Source of the DNA: Strongylocentrotus purpuratus
Taxonomy: Eukaryota; Echinodermata; Echinoidea; Camarodonta; Strongylocentrotidae
NCBI RefSeq assembly: GCF_000002235.5
Contig: NW_022145609.1
Location: forward strand, 11,934,328 to 11,998,327
Direction of reading: 5' to 3'
Length of the DNA: 64,000 nt
Both the position numbers and the translations under genes were made by a program. Below, one piece after another: positions 48,001 to 59,200 of this stretch (position 1 is the stretch's first letter; each line of letters begins with the position of its first letter). Under the pieces are notes generated by a model that did no database searches, was not told the origin of the DNA, and worked only from the letters and a program-made list of their open reading frames with translations.

Positions 48001-51000
48001 AGAGATTGGCGGCCATCGGAGGTAGAGATACCTCACTCTTCCTTTTCAGAGCGCTGGGAAAGGTTCTCTATTGTAAACGTAAGTTCAGGATCTTGTCTAT
48101 GGGGAAAGATGGTGTCTGGAGAAAAGTTATCAATACTCATTGATTGCTCAGTAATAATAATAATAATAAACATTTATAATGCGCCATGTCTGTAAAAAAT
48201 GACCTCCTGGCCCAGTTGTGTGGAAATTGTATAATTGTAGGTATAATTCAAGAAAGAAAGTAAAATACACATAAGTTAAGATCAGGACATAATTTGCAAT
48301 AATAGAATAATACAATACAAAGCATATTACAGTAATAAAAGTTATAGAACCGATGAACACGTCCCACTGGAAACTGGAGCCCTGCACGGGATGAGGGTAG
48401 TGAGATGTATTTGAGAGAGAGAGGTGTTAGTTACTAATTGTTTCTGTTTAGCCTTAATCTGTACACATTGATTCTGTTGATTATAGTGAATATATGGGTG
48501 TGTCTAAGTATAGCATATTACAGTAATAAAAGTTATATAACCAATGAACACGTCCCACTGGAAACTGGAGCCCTGCACAGGATGAGGGTAGTGAGATGTA
48601 TTTGAGAGAGAGAGGTGTTAGTTACTAATTGTTTCTGTTTAGCCTTAAAGGTATTACAAAGTTTTGGTATGGGGTCATGAATTTGGTTCAAATTAACAAT
48701 TTCGGAAGCATATGCGTTCCTACAATATTCATTGATCGTTGTCGCGGTTGAAATCGAGTCTAAAGTTGTGAAATTATAATTAATAAACTCTTTATGTTGT
48801 ATAGCTCCCTCTCAAGGTCAAGATATCAATTTAGCTATGAAACAATGTTTCTTGACTAAAATCGACCGATTAGCTATTCCCGTTTGGAAATTATGTATCA
48901 TAACTACATATTCTGAGATTTTCATGGTCGCAGCTACCATTGTACGGCCATAGGCGCTATTTGAAATTTATCAAAATTTACCGGGAGCACCGGTAAATTT
49001 TTATATTCAATTTTTCTCGAAAACAGAAGAGTTTTAGGGGCTAATTTTTTTAGTGATTACAATACATCCACAGGGGCATCCAAATATAACAAAATTGTAA
49101 AGATTCACTATCCACCCATTTTTCAAAATATCCCAAAACTTTGTATTACCTTTAATCTGTACACATTGATTCTGTTGATTATAGTGAATATATGCGTGTG
49201 TCTAAGTATAGCAGAAGTACATCTGCTTTAATTTTACTCAAAACAGTAAGTTATGTTTGTTTAGCAAATAACCTTTCAGTGGTTGATTATTGGCATCTTT
49301 TCATTATTTATGCCTCTATCTACACAATCAGATTACAAGTCCTGGAAGTAGGATTACATGCTATGCATAGTGTCAGAAGTTAAAAGCGTAATATATGAAC
49401 TTTTAAAAATGATGTTGAGGGTTGCTTTTATGGATGATTATGAGGGTTGAATATATCTTTGATTTCTTTTGAATACCAGTTCTTGCACTTGTACAAAATG
49501 GATATATCATGCTCTTGAAATCGTGCAATTTATAATGTTCAATACACCAGGGGGTGGGGGTGTTTCACAAAGATCCCAAGTTTGACTTAACAATTATGGA
49601 AAGCTTTTAGCATCTTTGAAAATATTGTGTATAAGTTATTTTAAAAGGTATAAAATGTTGATTCAAATCATTCATATTTTCTATTATCATGGGAGATTTC
49701 ATGATCATTACATGGCTACACATGGCTCTCCATAATTTTTAATTCCAACTTAGAATCTTTGTGAAACACCCCTCTGGGCTAAATAAAAATAACCAGTGTG
49801 ACATCAAGTATTGTGCTTCCACTTGTAGGAGAGCCCAAGACAGCCAGTGACCCAGTACTGCCCCCTCATCTTCACCATCATGATAGAGATAGGCTCATCA
49901 TAAACCCAGAGGTAACTAAGACCACAAAAAATGTTTGTATGTTTGTCTGTTTTACTTACCTGACTCCTATGAAAGCATGTGTATGCTTAAAGTAAGCAAC
50001 AAATGGCCTTAAGTCGTCTTTGAGGGACTTGGTCATGAGGAATGGATTAATGTCTTAATACCAAAGGGCACAAGCGCATCAAGTTGGTTCAAACCCAGGA
50101 CCTCCCGGTTGCAAGACCACTGCTCTACCGATGTGATGCGAAACATAACATTTCCTCTCAATGGCTTTAATTCCTCTCTGAGGGACTTGGTAATGAGGAT
50201 TAATGTCTTGCCAAAAGGTAGTTTCAAACCCAGGACCTCCCTGTTGCGAGACCACTGCTCTACTGGTGCGGTGCGAAACATAACATTTCGTCAGTCAAGA
50301 ACTTGTTCTTCCCTGTAGCCATGTGATATACGACCACAATCAATTGCAGATTTCCCAACCCCCTAACAAGTGATAAAACAAAAAAGTTTGGTATCCAGTG
50401 AACTATCATATTTATGGGGAGAATGTGTTCCGTCTTTAAAGATAAAGGTGAGTTCTGGTCATGCGATTGCATTGTGAAAGAAAAGGTGTGGAATGGATCA
50501 GAAAAAGTCGATCATGTACGTAGCATGTAAGTATTGGTGTGTACTGCAAGGTTCTGAAGTCATCAAAATCATAATAAATTTGGCCTAGTCTTAGAAGTAA
50601 CAAGCACTGTACACAGAAAGATGTATATGGGACTACACAAATTTTGTCGGGGCTACTATACCTTGATTTCCTTATCTTTCTATGCTCATTACTCAGCCAG
50701 TATACATTTTCTTCCAAGATTGTTTGGCACATGACATTTATTTGTAATCTTGAACATTCAGTGTAAGTTTCGTTTGATTCTGTGAGAATTCATTTTCTTT
50801 TTTTACCAGAACTCAAGTTTATCTTTAACTCATTCATGCTGTTCATATATTCCTATCAGGAGCTTATTGAAAGAACACACATGAGCAGTGAGAACTTCAC
50901 CTTGTACCTTCATCAGAACTACTTAGACTTCTACACTGACCTGGAAGATGTTGTAGAGGGCAGCAGATATCTTAGCGACACTGATTTTCTCACGTGTGAA

Positions 51001-54000
51001 TGGGCAGTAAGTTATCTCTCATCACTTTCTACTTTATGTTGTGGCTGTTTTTTAATTTCTTGTCATGGTTTCAGCTTTCCTTTTTTTCCTTGTTGATTCT
51101 GCATCTATCACTCATTTAAAAATTGTATTAGTAAGTTAATAATACTTCCATTACATTTAACATGTTAAGCAACATAATCTTTCCTGGAAACTACATGTTT
51201 TGTTGTTTTCTCCCAAACAGGTTATGATAGAGATATATGCACACTTTTATGATTCTCATATTTAAGTTAAAGTGAAGAGAATGCTTCTTCAATTATTCAC
51301 ATTGATAGCACCTGTGATTATTCTTGAAGAGCAGCTTTAATCAAATTTGCTGTGTTTATTTTGTGACATCCTGCAAGATTTCTGTGAATGTTTACTACTG
51401 TACCATCATTGTTTGTACTTTGTTGTTATGACTGTATTTGTTTACTTGTTGTGTACAGCATGGAATGACAATGAGACAATAGCCCAAATAAAACCAGAGA
51501 ATCCCAAGTCCTTACTTCCTTTCTGACCCCTTACGTTATTGTGTGTATTTTGACTTTTCCTGTACAGCATCGAACGACGATGCGGCAGTACAGCTCTTCT
51601 GTAGCAGTGCGTAGTCTGGTTCACCACAACTCAAGTAGGAGCAGATGCAGCCAAGATGGAGGAACAGGAGGGGGTCGAGGAGGAGGATGGAAACCTCTTC
51701 ATAAACCTGAATGGTTCGAAGTCTCAAGAAAGGTACGATTCATAGCCGCTCTCTTATTGCATGTGCACTATATTGGAATTGATTGTGCAACAAATGAATT
51801 GTATTTGCTAGTTTGTGTATTGTAATAAGTGAGGTGCGATGGCTCAGATGTAGAGCAGTGGTCTCTAATAAGTGGGAGGTCCTGGGTTTGAAACCAATTT
51901 GATGTGCTATTGCGTTTGGCAAGGCATTACTCCTAATTACCTAGTCCCTCGATTAGCACTTCAGGCCGTCAGCCCCCTGGTAGCTTACGTACAAGCATAC
52001 ACATGCTTTCTTTAGCAGTCAGGTAATACAATCAAACCAACCAACGTTCAATATGTCTGTTGAATTTAATTGCAGTGCATTTTTAGCAGGAGAGTTGTCT
52101 CTCATCAGAAGCAAGACAAACATTATTTTTTAACACAGATGTACAACATACTGCAATAAGTTTTGGGAATTCTTTGATAAGAACATGGGGAATTTAAGAC
52201 TCCAGGGTATAAGTTTAGTCTAGCCTAAATTAATGCTCACGCAAGGCCAGGGCCAAGTCACAAACACATATAAATTACAGTCTCTATTTGAAAGGAGTTA
52301 TCGAACAATGATTTTTATATGACTGATGTTTATTCACAAGAAAAATGAAGGTGAGATTCAATATATTTACTTGCCACAACCTAATTACAGTTACTTAACT
52401 CGCATTCATACGGGTTCTTGCCCTTTGGCTTTGGAAGCTCCCGAGCTACATCTTCCCAGCTCCTTCTAAGTTCTCAAAACTGGTCTGACATAAAATCTAC
52501 CTCAGCTCCAAGCTTTTTAAACAATCCCCAAAGCCCTGCCCAAATCGGAGCTCGTCTCCCAATTCAGACCTCCCTTTAAAATTCTCGAACATCCAATTTC
52601 TGTAACAATACATTCTTGCTTGTAATAAGAGATATATAGACAAACCAAGAAATGTGTTAGCATGAGAATAAAAGCTTGTCCTTCTACCATTTCCCAGGCT
52701 TCACAAAGTGATTTGAACGTATAACTTCCAAGGTTTCCATGATCGTCCATGATTGTTGATACCCATAATAAGGAAACATCCTAATGATACCTGGGGGGTG
52801 TTTCACAAAGACTAAGATTGACTTTAAGTTGGATTTAACTATGGCAGGCCCTTCATGCCACTGTTTGCTCTCACCATTTAGATGATATTTTTCTTCAATA
52901 ATGAATTATCATATCAAAAATGTAAATTCTGTAGATTTGTGACCATGATGTGTACGTCCCTTGAGAGACGATTGCCAGTAAATGGTGAGAGCAAACAGTG
53001 GCATGAACAGCCTGCCATAGTTAGTCTAACTTAAAGTCGATCTTAGTCTTTGTGAAACACCCCCCTGGATTTCAGAACACAAGATGTGGTGTTCGTTTAT
53101 AATCGTACACAAGAATGATGACATTTTGAAATCTGTGTCAATCAATCCCTATCAGTATCGAGAGAGCTGTGCCGCTGCCAAGGGACTGTTTGTTGGTCAC
53201 TGCTGGACGCCTTTAGATCTTCAGACTCAGCTCTTGCCTTACCTAGCATTAATCAATGTCCCTCTCAAAAACCCAGGTAGGTCAAAGAGTTTACTCGATC
53301 TCTGTGCTTGTTAAAGGTATCGTTTAACAATGTTAAATCTGAGATGCATGGCCCTACATGTTATCAGTGTCAATGATATGGTGTAATATTGAAGCCCTAA
53401 ACAAACTGCGCTTCAAAATGATCATGAAGTGCCTCCAGAAAGCAAAAATCTTTGAATGACCGTTTTTGTCCTACTCATTTTCCCCAATAGACTGTAGTGT
53501 TATAAAAACCGTTAGGAAAACAAAAAATGGAATTTCGATTTCCAATCATAAATATCTTGATAATCAGACAGGCAATCGGCTTGTAAAAGTCATGGGATTC
53601 CTGACTGACATCAAGGTTTATAATTATGATTGCAGCATGACCTAAATTCAGGATTTCATTTCAGAATCTGAGGCAATGTTACCCAATCCCTTTAATGAGT
53701 ATTGATGCAGGGCTCCAGATAGCCACTGGCCAAAGGGGAAACAACCCTGTAAATTTCACCTAGAATCCCAAATTCAGCATTTTCTCTTTTAAAATTGTAA
53801 GATATAAAAACAAATGTAAATGAATGAATTAAATACTGTCACAGAACTGTATGAAGAAGAATGCCATCAATTTTTATTTTTTTGCTCAGATTTCTCCATT
53901 AACCCTATTTAGCCCGGGCTATTTTGAAACTGCATAGCCCAGGGGGGGGCTTCTCAGGCCCCCCCCTGTGATCTCGGCCGTGAAACGCCCGATCGCCGCG

Positions 54001-55627
54001 AAAATTTGCATACATGTCAAGTGAAGTGTATAGAATACTATGGTAATTTCAATTTTTTTGAAAAATTCACTCATTTGTATATTTATGGTAATTTATGCAA
54101 ATAAGGTCATTAAATTCACATTTTTGCCCATAAATCAGACATTATTCATATTTAAGCATTCTTTCTCACTACATATATTTGTTAGACCATTTGGAATAAT
54201 AATACAACACAAAAATTTGAAAAACCAGGGTTATTCCTTATGTTATCTATTGTTTTGATAATTTCTTATGTATTTCTTTGTTTTTTTAACTTATGTATTT
54301 TATTGTTTTTGTTGTTTTATTTCATTTCCAACTATAATTCAACTATTTTGACCCCAAAATAAACACCTAAAATCTAAACAATACCAAATAACCAATGTTT
54401 TACCTCTTTATTTGAAAAATGAGATTTCCATATGTTTTCTACACAAATCACAAAAATGAGCGATTTTCGGGCTGACATGCGAAGACAAAAGGACACGTGA
54501 CTTTGTAATGGTAGGTCCGATTTTCGAAAAATTTCTTTCAAAAGTTGCGCAAGACTCGAAAGAAAAAAGTCACAAAATTTCAGTGCAAGATTTTCTTGCG
54601 TTAAAAAATTATCGCGAAAAATGTCGAGGGGGGGGCTTCTCAAGCCCCCCCCCCGGGCTAAATAGGGTTAATACGTACTGTAATGTTTTTCATTTAGAGA
54701 TTAGTTAGTGTTAAACTTGACTCTTTTTTCATGAATGATTACCAAAGAGTAGAAGAATTTAAAAAAAAGGAATGTAAATTATGTAACAAGCTGGAAAGAT
54801 TCAGCAAGACATAGTCATAGTGCAGCTATATCTCACAAAGCATTTACTGTCAAGTTATGCATTTTAATTCATCTAGCATGTATATGTTTGAGTTGATAAT
54901 ATTTAGATTCCTTTAAAACTTATTGCCTTATGTCTGTCATTTTTTCTTGTTCTATAGGACAATTCTCCTTTCTCCAAGATGTAACAAGGTTCTCAAATCG
55001 GAAGCAAATGAGGTTGGTAGATTCTGTGTTCTTCGATATCATGAGATAATTTATGAAATTCTCTATGAAAGGATTTCTTAAAGGAAATTTACCAAGATTT
55101 GTTTGTGAAATATTTTGATTGGAACTAAAATAGTTATTGCAAACTACATGAGAGTCAAAAGCTCAATTTAATAATCTAGTATAAAACATATTTTGATAAA
55201 TTCAGACTATTCAAATTTTAAAAGAACTGAATAATATTTTACAAAGGTCATCAAATCTTCTCAATAACCTTACACATGTAAATGTCAATATACTTTTTAA
55301 CGTAGCATTTGACACAGTAATAGCCCTCATGTAGTGGCATATTGCTGTAATGCAGAATTATATATTTCAAGGAGTTATAACACGTCATTTTTCTGTTATC
55401 AAATCTTGTACAGAAAATGGCCAAAGAAGCTTGATGAAAAGGACATCGACGATGCAAGCCTGGAGGAAGATTTCCCTAGCTCACAGAGTTCAGTGACCTC
55501 GTCACAGAACAGCCGAACAAAGCTGACTTTGAACAGTCATAACACAGATGCCTTGAACGATGCAGCCTTCGCTGAGGATGAAGAAGATGATGAAGAGATA
55601 GTCATTGAAGACTATGATGATGATTAG
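42064..55627 (+). CDS. RAD17: RAD17 checkpoint clamp loader
   Basis: RAD17 replaces RFC1 in the clamp loader that places the 9-1-1 ring on damaged DNA and supports ATR signalling. Coding exons: 42064-42291, 43057-43146, 44190-44349, 44716-44843, 45760-45938, 46323-46392, 47085-47196, 47842-48078, 49829-49911, 50860-51006, 51568-51732, 53156-53276, 54958-55012, 55414-55627; all GT-AG, phases match, 662 aa (human about 670-681). Motifs: N-terminal WVSSSFGDF, ADLAVHKKKIQEV, Walker A GPAGAGKT, LEVQEW, Walker B-like VVLVEEMPN (human LVED, so Glu replaces Asp), FYRDPSSLHAVL, SFNPVAPT, SSGDIRGAINALQF, SLFLFRALGKVLYCKR, LYLHQNYLDFY, KPLHKPEWF, LQTQLLPYLALI and acidic C-terminal IVIEDYDDD. The start at 42064 may not be the true one, since an upstream exon may add residues. 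Ser-rich low complexity in exon 8 is lineage-specific. Confidence 0.95.
46640..46665. repeat. C run in RAD17 intron
   Basis: About 20 consecutive C residues, one of many G/C runs in the window. Confidence 0.8.
46792..47055 (+). mobile_element. tRNA-derived SINE, with partial copy just upstream
   Basis: Box A TGGTCTTCTGG (46802-46812) and box B GGTTCAAGTCC (46846-46856) form the tRNA-related head. The body contains AATGTCCTTTGGCAAGACG and CACTCTCAAACCTAGG and ends with AAGCGCCATGAGCG and GGCGCGATATAAATATTC. The preceding 46688-46785 repeats the body (GCACTAATGTCCTTTGGCAT to TGATATATGCTTGA) without the head, so a second, 5'-truncated copy lies directly upstream. In the RAD17 intron before exon 7. 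Confidence 0.75.
48150..48186. repeat. (AAT)n microsatellite
   Basis: AATAATAATAATAATAAAC followed by ATTTATAATGCGCCATG, an arrangement often seen at the end of a retroelement on the opposite strand. Confidence 0.6.
48322..49211. repeat. 191-bp tandem duplication, second unit split by a TTAA element
   Basis: Unit 1 is 48322-48512. Unit 2 begins at 48513 with the same GCATATTACAGTAATAAAAG and runs to 48648, then resumes at 49156 (TCTGTACACATTGATTCTG) to about 49211. Unit 1 is intact across the same TTAA. In a RAD17 intron. Confidence 0.92.
48645..49155. mobile_element. TTAA-flanked element, family C, 503 bp
   Basis: Element 48649-49151 begins AGGTATTACAAAGTTTTGG and ends CCAAAACTTTGTATTACCT, an exact complement for 19 nt. 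TTAA lies on each side (48645-48648, 49152-49155). Unit 1 of the surrounding tandem duplication supplies the empty site AGCCTTAATCTG. Piggybac-style target use; no ORF. Confidence 0.92.
49551..49773. mobile_element. Foldback/MITE, GGGGTGTTTCACAAAG family, diverged copy
   Basis: Begins GGGGGTGTTTCACAAAGATC and ends GAATCTTTGTGAAACACCCC. It has shorter and more diverged arms than the copies at 1466, 52793 and 58309. RAD17 intron. Confidence 0.7.
50030..50295 (-). mobile_element. Two tandem SINE heads, reverse strand
   Basis: Two successive segments (about 50040-50150 and 50170-50290) contain TTCAAACCCAGGACCTCCC and GACCACTGCTCTAC, the complement of a tRNA-like head with box B and box A. Both end in GCGAAACATAACATTTC. 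They resemble the plus-strand copy at 51835. Confidence 0.6.
50436..50640. mobile_element. Partial copy of TTAA family B
   Basis: After TTTAAAGATAAAGGT it follows the 21753 element: GGTCATGCGATTGCATTGT, GATCAGAAAA, TGCAAGGTTCTG, AAGCACTGTACACAGAAAGA. The right terminus is not seen, so it is truncated or rearranged. Confidence 0.7.
51451..51482 (+). pseudogene. Possible decayed copy of RAD17 exon 11 start
   Basis: GTGTACAGCATGGAATGACA resembles the true acceptor and exon start 117 nt downstream (TGTACAGCATCGAACGACG); about 23 of 30 bases agree and codons then reach TAG. Short, so only suggestive. Confidence 0.4.
51835..52035 (+). mobile_element. tRNA-derived SINE
   Basis: Box A TGGCTCAGATG (51840-51850) and box B GGTTTGAAACC (51895-51905), followed by a SINE-like body (GTTTGGCAAGGCATTACTCC, GCACTTCAGGCCGTCAG). 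RAD17 intron between exons 11 and 12. Confidence 0.6.
52793..53065. mobile_element. Foldback/MITE, GGGGTGTTTCACAAAG family, copy 3
   Basis: Starts GGGGGGTGTTTCACAAAGAC and ends GTCTTTGTGAAACACCCCCC. Arms pair for about 100 bp, including AACTATGGCAGGC and CACTGTTTGCTCTCACCAT. It lies just before RAD17 exon 12. Confidence 0.85.
53311..53695. mobile_element. TTAA-flanked element, family A copy 2 (inverted)
   Basis: Element 53315-53691 (377 bp), TTAA at 53311-53314 and 53692-53695. It is the reverse complement of the 17397-17774 copy with scattered changes (starts AGGTATCGTTTAAC). It begins 35 nt after RAD17 exon 12. Confidence 0.8.
53899..54671. mobile_element. TTAA-flanked piggyBac-like non-autonomous element, 765 bp
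   Basis: Element 53903-54667 begins CCCTATTTAGCCCGGG and ends CCCGGGCTAAATAGGG, exact complements for 16 nt. TTAA flanks it at 53899-53902 and 54668-54671. Subterminal G/C runs with GGGCTTCTCA-GCCCCCC repeat near both ends. TTAA plus CCC termini is the piggyBac signature. The AT-rich interior has no transposase. Confidence 0.9.
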
Positions 55628-56240
55628 ATTTGATGTAGTCACTCCTAGGTCCTAGACAAAACAGTCGACCCTAACTGACGTTGAACAGTCATAACACAGA
55701 TGCCTTGAACAATGCAGCCTTTACTGAGGATGAAGAAGATGATGAAGAAATAGTCATTGAAGACTATGATGATGATTAGATTTGATGTAGTCACTCCTAG
55801 GTCCTAGACAAAACAATCGACCCTAACTGACGTTGAACAGTCACAACACAAATGCCTTGAACGATGCAGCCTTTACTGAGGATGAAGAAGATGATGAAGA
55901 AATAGTCATTGAAGACTATGATGATGATTAGATTTGATGTAGTCACTCCTAGGTCCTAGACAAAACAATCGACCCTAACTGACGTTGAACAGTCATAACA
56001 CAGATGCCTTGAACGATGCAGCCTTTACTGAGGATGAAGAAGATGATGAAGAAATAGTCATTGAAGACTATGATGATGATTAGATTTGACGACATCATTC
56101 CTAGGTCCCAGAGTTCAATGACCTCATCACAGAACAGCCGACCAAAGCTGACTTTGAACAGTCATAACACAGATGCCTTGAACGATGCAGCCTTCACTGA
56201 GGATGAAGAAATAGTCATTGAATATGAAGATGATGGTTGA
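55536..56240 (+). repeat. 152-bp tandem repeat of RAD17 C-terminal coding sequence
   Basis: The last ~90 coding nt of RAD17 exon 14, its stop and about 60 nt of 3' flank are repeated. Stops of successive copies fall at 55625, 55777, 55929 and 56081, exactly 152 nt apart, and a fifth diverged unit ends TTGAATATGAAGATGATGG-TTGA at 56240. Copies 2-4 still encode the TLNSHNTDALN...EEIVIEDYDDD frame followed by TAG, but a TAA lies in frame just upstream of each. They therefore belong to the 3' UTR or flank of RAD17 as it now reads. Confidence 0.93.
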
Positions 56241-59200
56241 ATTTTATATCATCTTGACATCTTGACATGAACATTGCAAATTGTTATGAGAAAAAAAATC
56301 AAGAAATGTGATAGTAAATTAATTTCTTTGAAAAAGTAAGTGCCTTTTACACTCCTTGAAGAAATTATGAACTATTGATCTAATACTTGTGTCACATTAA
56401 AACCTGTCACTTTGTTCACTGCTGACTTTCAGACACCACTGCACAACCGTCACTGTGTATGAGAGCTACACATTAGGATTACGGTACTAAGATTATACTA
56501 TTGATGTAAACTTAAAATACCCTTTCTTCTTAACCCTTTCGATACTGCTGTTTTTATATAAAAACAGAGATCTATTGTGATGTGTGTGATGAGGAAAAGA
56601 AGCAGTTTAAATAGATTGGAAGGAAGGAGCACTTTTAAAGTAGTATACTTGTAGTAAGTAACCTGTTTCAACAATTGTAAAAACCCCTTGTGTTTCCAGA
56701 AAGCAGTAGCACTGTTTAAAATGGCTTCTACTGGTAAGCACTTCCTGTTTGCATGTAGTTTAAGCTTTATATGTGCTCTACTTATTTTTCATGTTTGGAT
56801 TTTGTTTGTACAATGTGCAGAGCAAAGAACTGACTCCTGGATTTATTTATTTTTGTTTTCCTTTTTCATAGAAAAATTGCAGATACATAGTATATACACT
56901 GTACAATTGACAATCATGACCTATACTCCTAAGATGTAGTTGCCTCAACTAAATAGAATGTATTCTGACAATTCATAATGCCCCATCCGCATTCCTGTTT
57001 TTATTTCTTGCCAGGCATAACATGTATTATGCCACAAATATCCTGATCAAGCTGCAAGTTTACATTGAAATAGAAGAAATCATTGGTTACTTTGAAACAT
57101 TTTATTGAAAAAGGATATGCATAGCTGGCATGGCACCGAAATATATGTACAGGTACATACATATATGTTTCCTCTCAAAGAGCATCTATCCCAATTACTT
57201 GAGTCTTCCAATAACATAATGCAAGTTAACAGTTTAGGTCCATTTAAGAAACTATTTGTAAATTAGGAAGTAGTGAAGCGTTCAGATTTGTTTGGTTATT
57301 TTAATATCCTAAACTTTTGTGAAAAAGATTGCAGAGCTGCAACACAAAAGTTGTTTTCTTCTTCTTCATAAGGGAATGTACTTCCTAAAGCAATGCCCTA
57401 CTTAGCTATTTTTTGATGATTAAGTTTGTGGTTGTTTTTATGGATTTTATGTTAAAGATGTAGAGTCTTCTTGGTTTGGGAGTGCTTCATCCAAATGTAC
57501 GTGTATGTGGGCTTGGAAATGCCTATACCTGTTCTATAATGTATGTTTCAGTTTATTTATTTATTGAATACCTATTCTTCTTGTGTTGTTTTGTAGTGAC
57601 AAACAGAAAAAGAAATTTTGAATACATTGTCTTATATGAATAATGTTTTCTATATCCATGTGCCTTTCAAAACCGACAATCACCATGAGATCCATAGCTT
57701 GTGGCTTTATTGCATGCACATGCAATGCAGGGGGAAGGGTGCACCATTTTAATCCTGTTTCTGATTGTTGAAAGCAAATGTTTGCCTGTTTACATGTTTT
57801 AAGCCAGTAATGTACCCATATGCAGGTTTCGTCTGTAACAGGTATCCACTGCACATGGGCCCCCCAAGTTAGCCCCCAAACCTCTGATATTAATAGGGGA
57901 CCATGTAATACTCTACAGATGGTTTGACATGTGAACACAAAATTGAGTGAAGCCCGAATACAATCAACTTCGACCCTACAAAATGAAATTCCGAAGTAGC
58001 CTTTGTTGGGGTTGTGGTAAACACTACAGATTTCAGTATGTGATGTTACGAACTGACTTTATGTTCAAATTGCACAAATGTGTATATTTCTTTCAGAAAG
58101 AAAATAAAACTCAATATGAAATGATATGACTTCATTTGTTTTTATAATGTGGCTAATATAATGCTGTGTTTTGATTGTGAATTTGATTCTTCCAAATCTG
58201 TACCCATCAAACCACCAAGATATCTTGGTACACTTACATGGATATTGCATACAAGGTAGTAACTTTTACAAGTCCTTGTTCATTTTAGAGCTCAAATTAA
58301 ACATTCCAGGGGGTGTTTCACAAAGACTAAAATTGACTTTAAGTTGGACTTAACTATGGCTGGCCGTTCATGCTACTGTTTGCTCTCACCATTATGATCT
58401 TTAGATAATATATTTTCCTTGAACAATGTATTATCCAAATGTGTAAATTCTGTAGATTTGTGACCATGATTTGTACATCCTTTGAGAGACCAATGTCAGT
58501 TCATGTTGAGAGCAAACAGTGGCATGAAAGGCCTGCCGTAGTCAAGTCCAACTTAAAGTTGATCTTAGTCTTTGTGAAACACCCCCCAGATTTGTTATTA
58601 CAATGAATTGAAAGACTCACAAAGAATAACTTGTATTACAACTTTAGTGTTCTTACATGGTATTGTCTCAATTTAATACAAATAACTGATCAAAAAAAAC
58701 TTCAATTGGGAAGAAATAAAAAGAGGTGAACAAATACATGTATAACAAATAGGTACTTGAGTTAATAAAATGGGAGTACCCGGTATTACCGTACTACATG
58801 ACTAAGAATTGTTTATAAGAAGGTACAGAAGCGCAGGTACATGTAATTACATGTATTAACTTATTGACATTTTTGGCAATGATCATGTTATAGCCACGAG
58901 TCGGACACATTCTCGGGCACATTAAAACCGTTATCTCAAATTCAGGTCATTTTATGGCAGGTAAAAGGAGTTCTACCATCTCACTGACTGTTCAGAAGAG
59001 ACAAAATAAATACATGTACTACATAAAAGTTAACAACAAAATTTAATTACTTCCAAAATGTAGCTGGCTTGTAATCTTGTACAACAGACCTGGGATGTTG
59101 TGTGAATTCAAACCTATCATTTAAAGCTTGGACTACACAAATGGATTATGTTGTTCTATACATGATTTCCATATGCTGTTCAACTTCACCTACATAAATG

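Noticed and set aside
48975..49001. Short hairpin AAATTTACCGG / CCGGTAAATTT
   Set aside because: 11-bp arms inside a TTAA element; too short to call a separate feature.
55536..56240. A CRISPR-like or ordinary satellite array
   Set aside because: Units are 152 bp without unique spacers, and derive from RAD17 exon 14.
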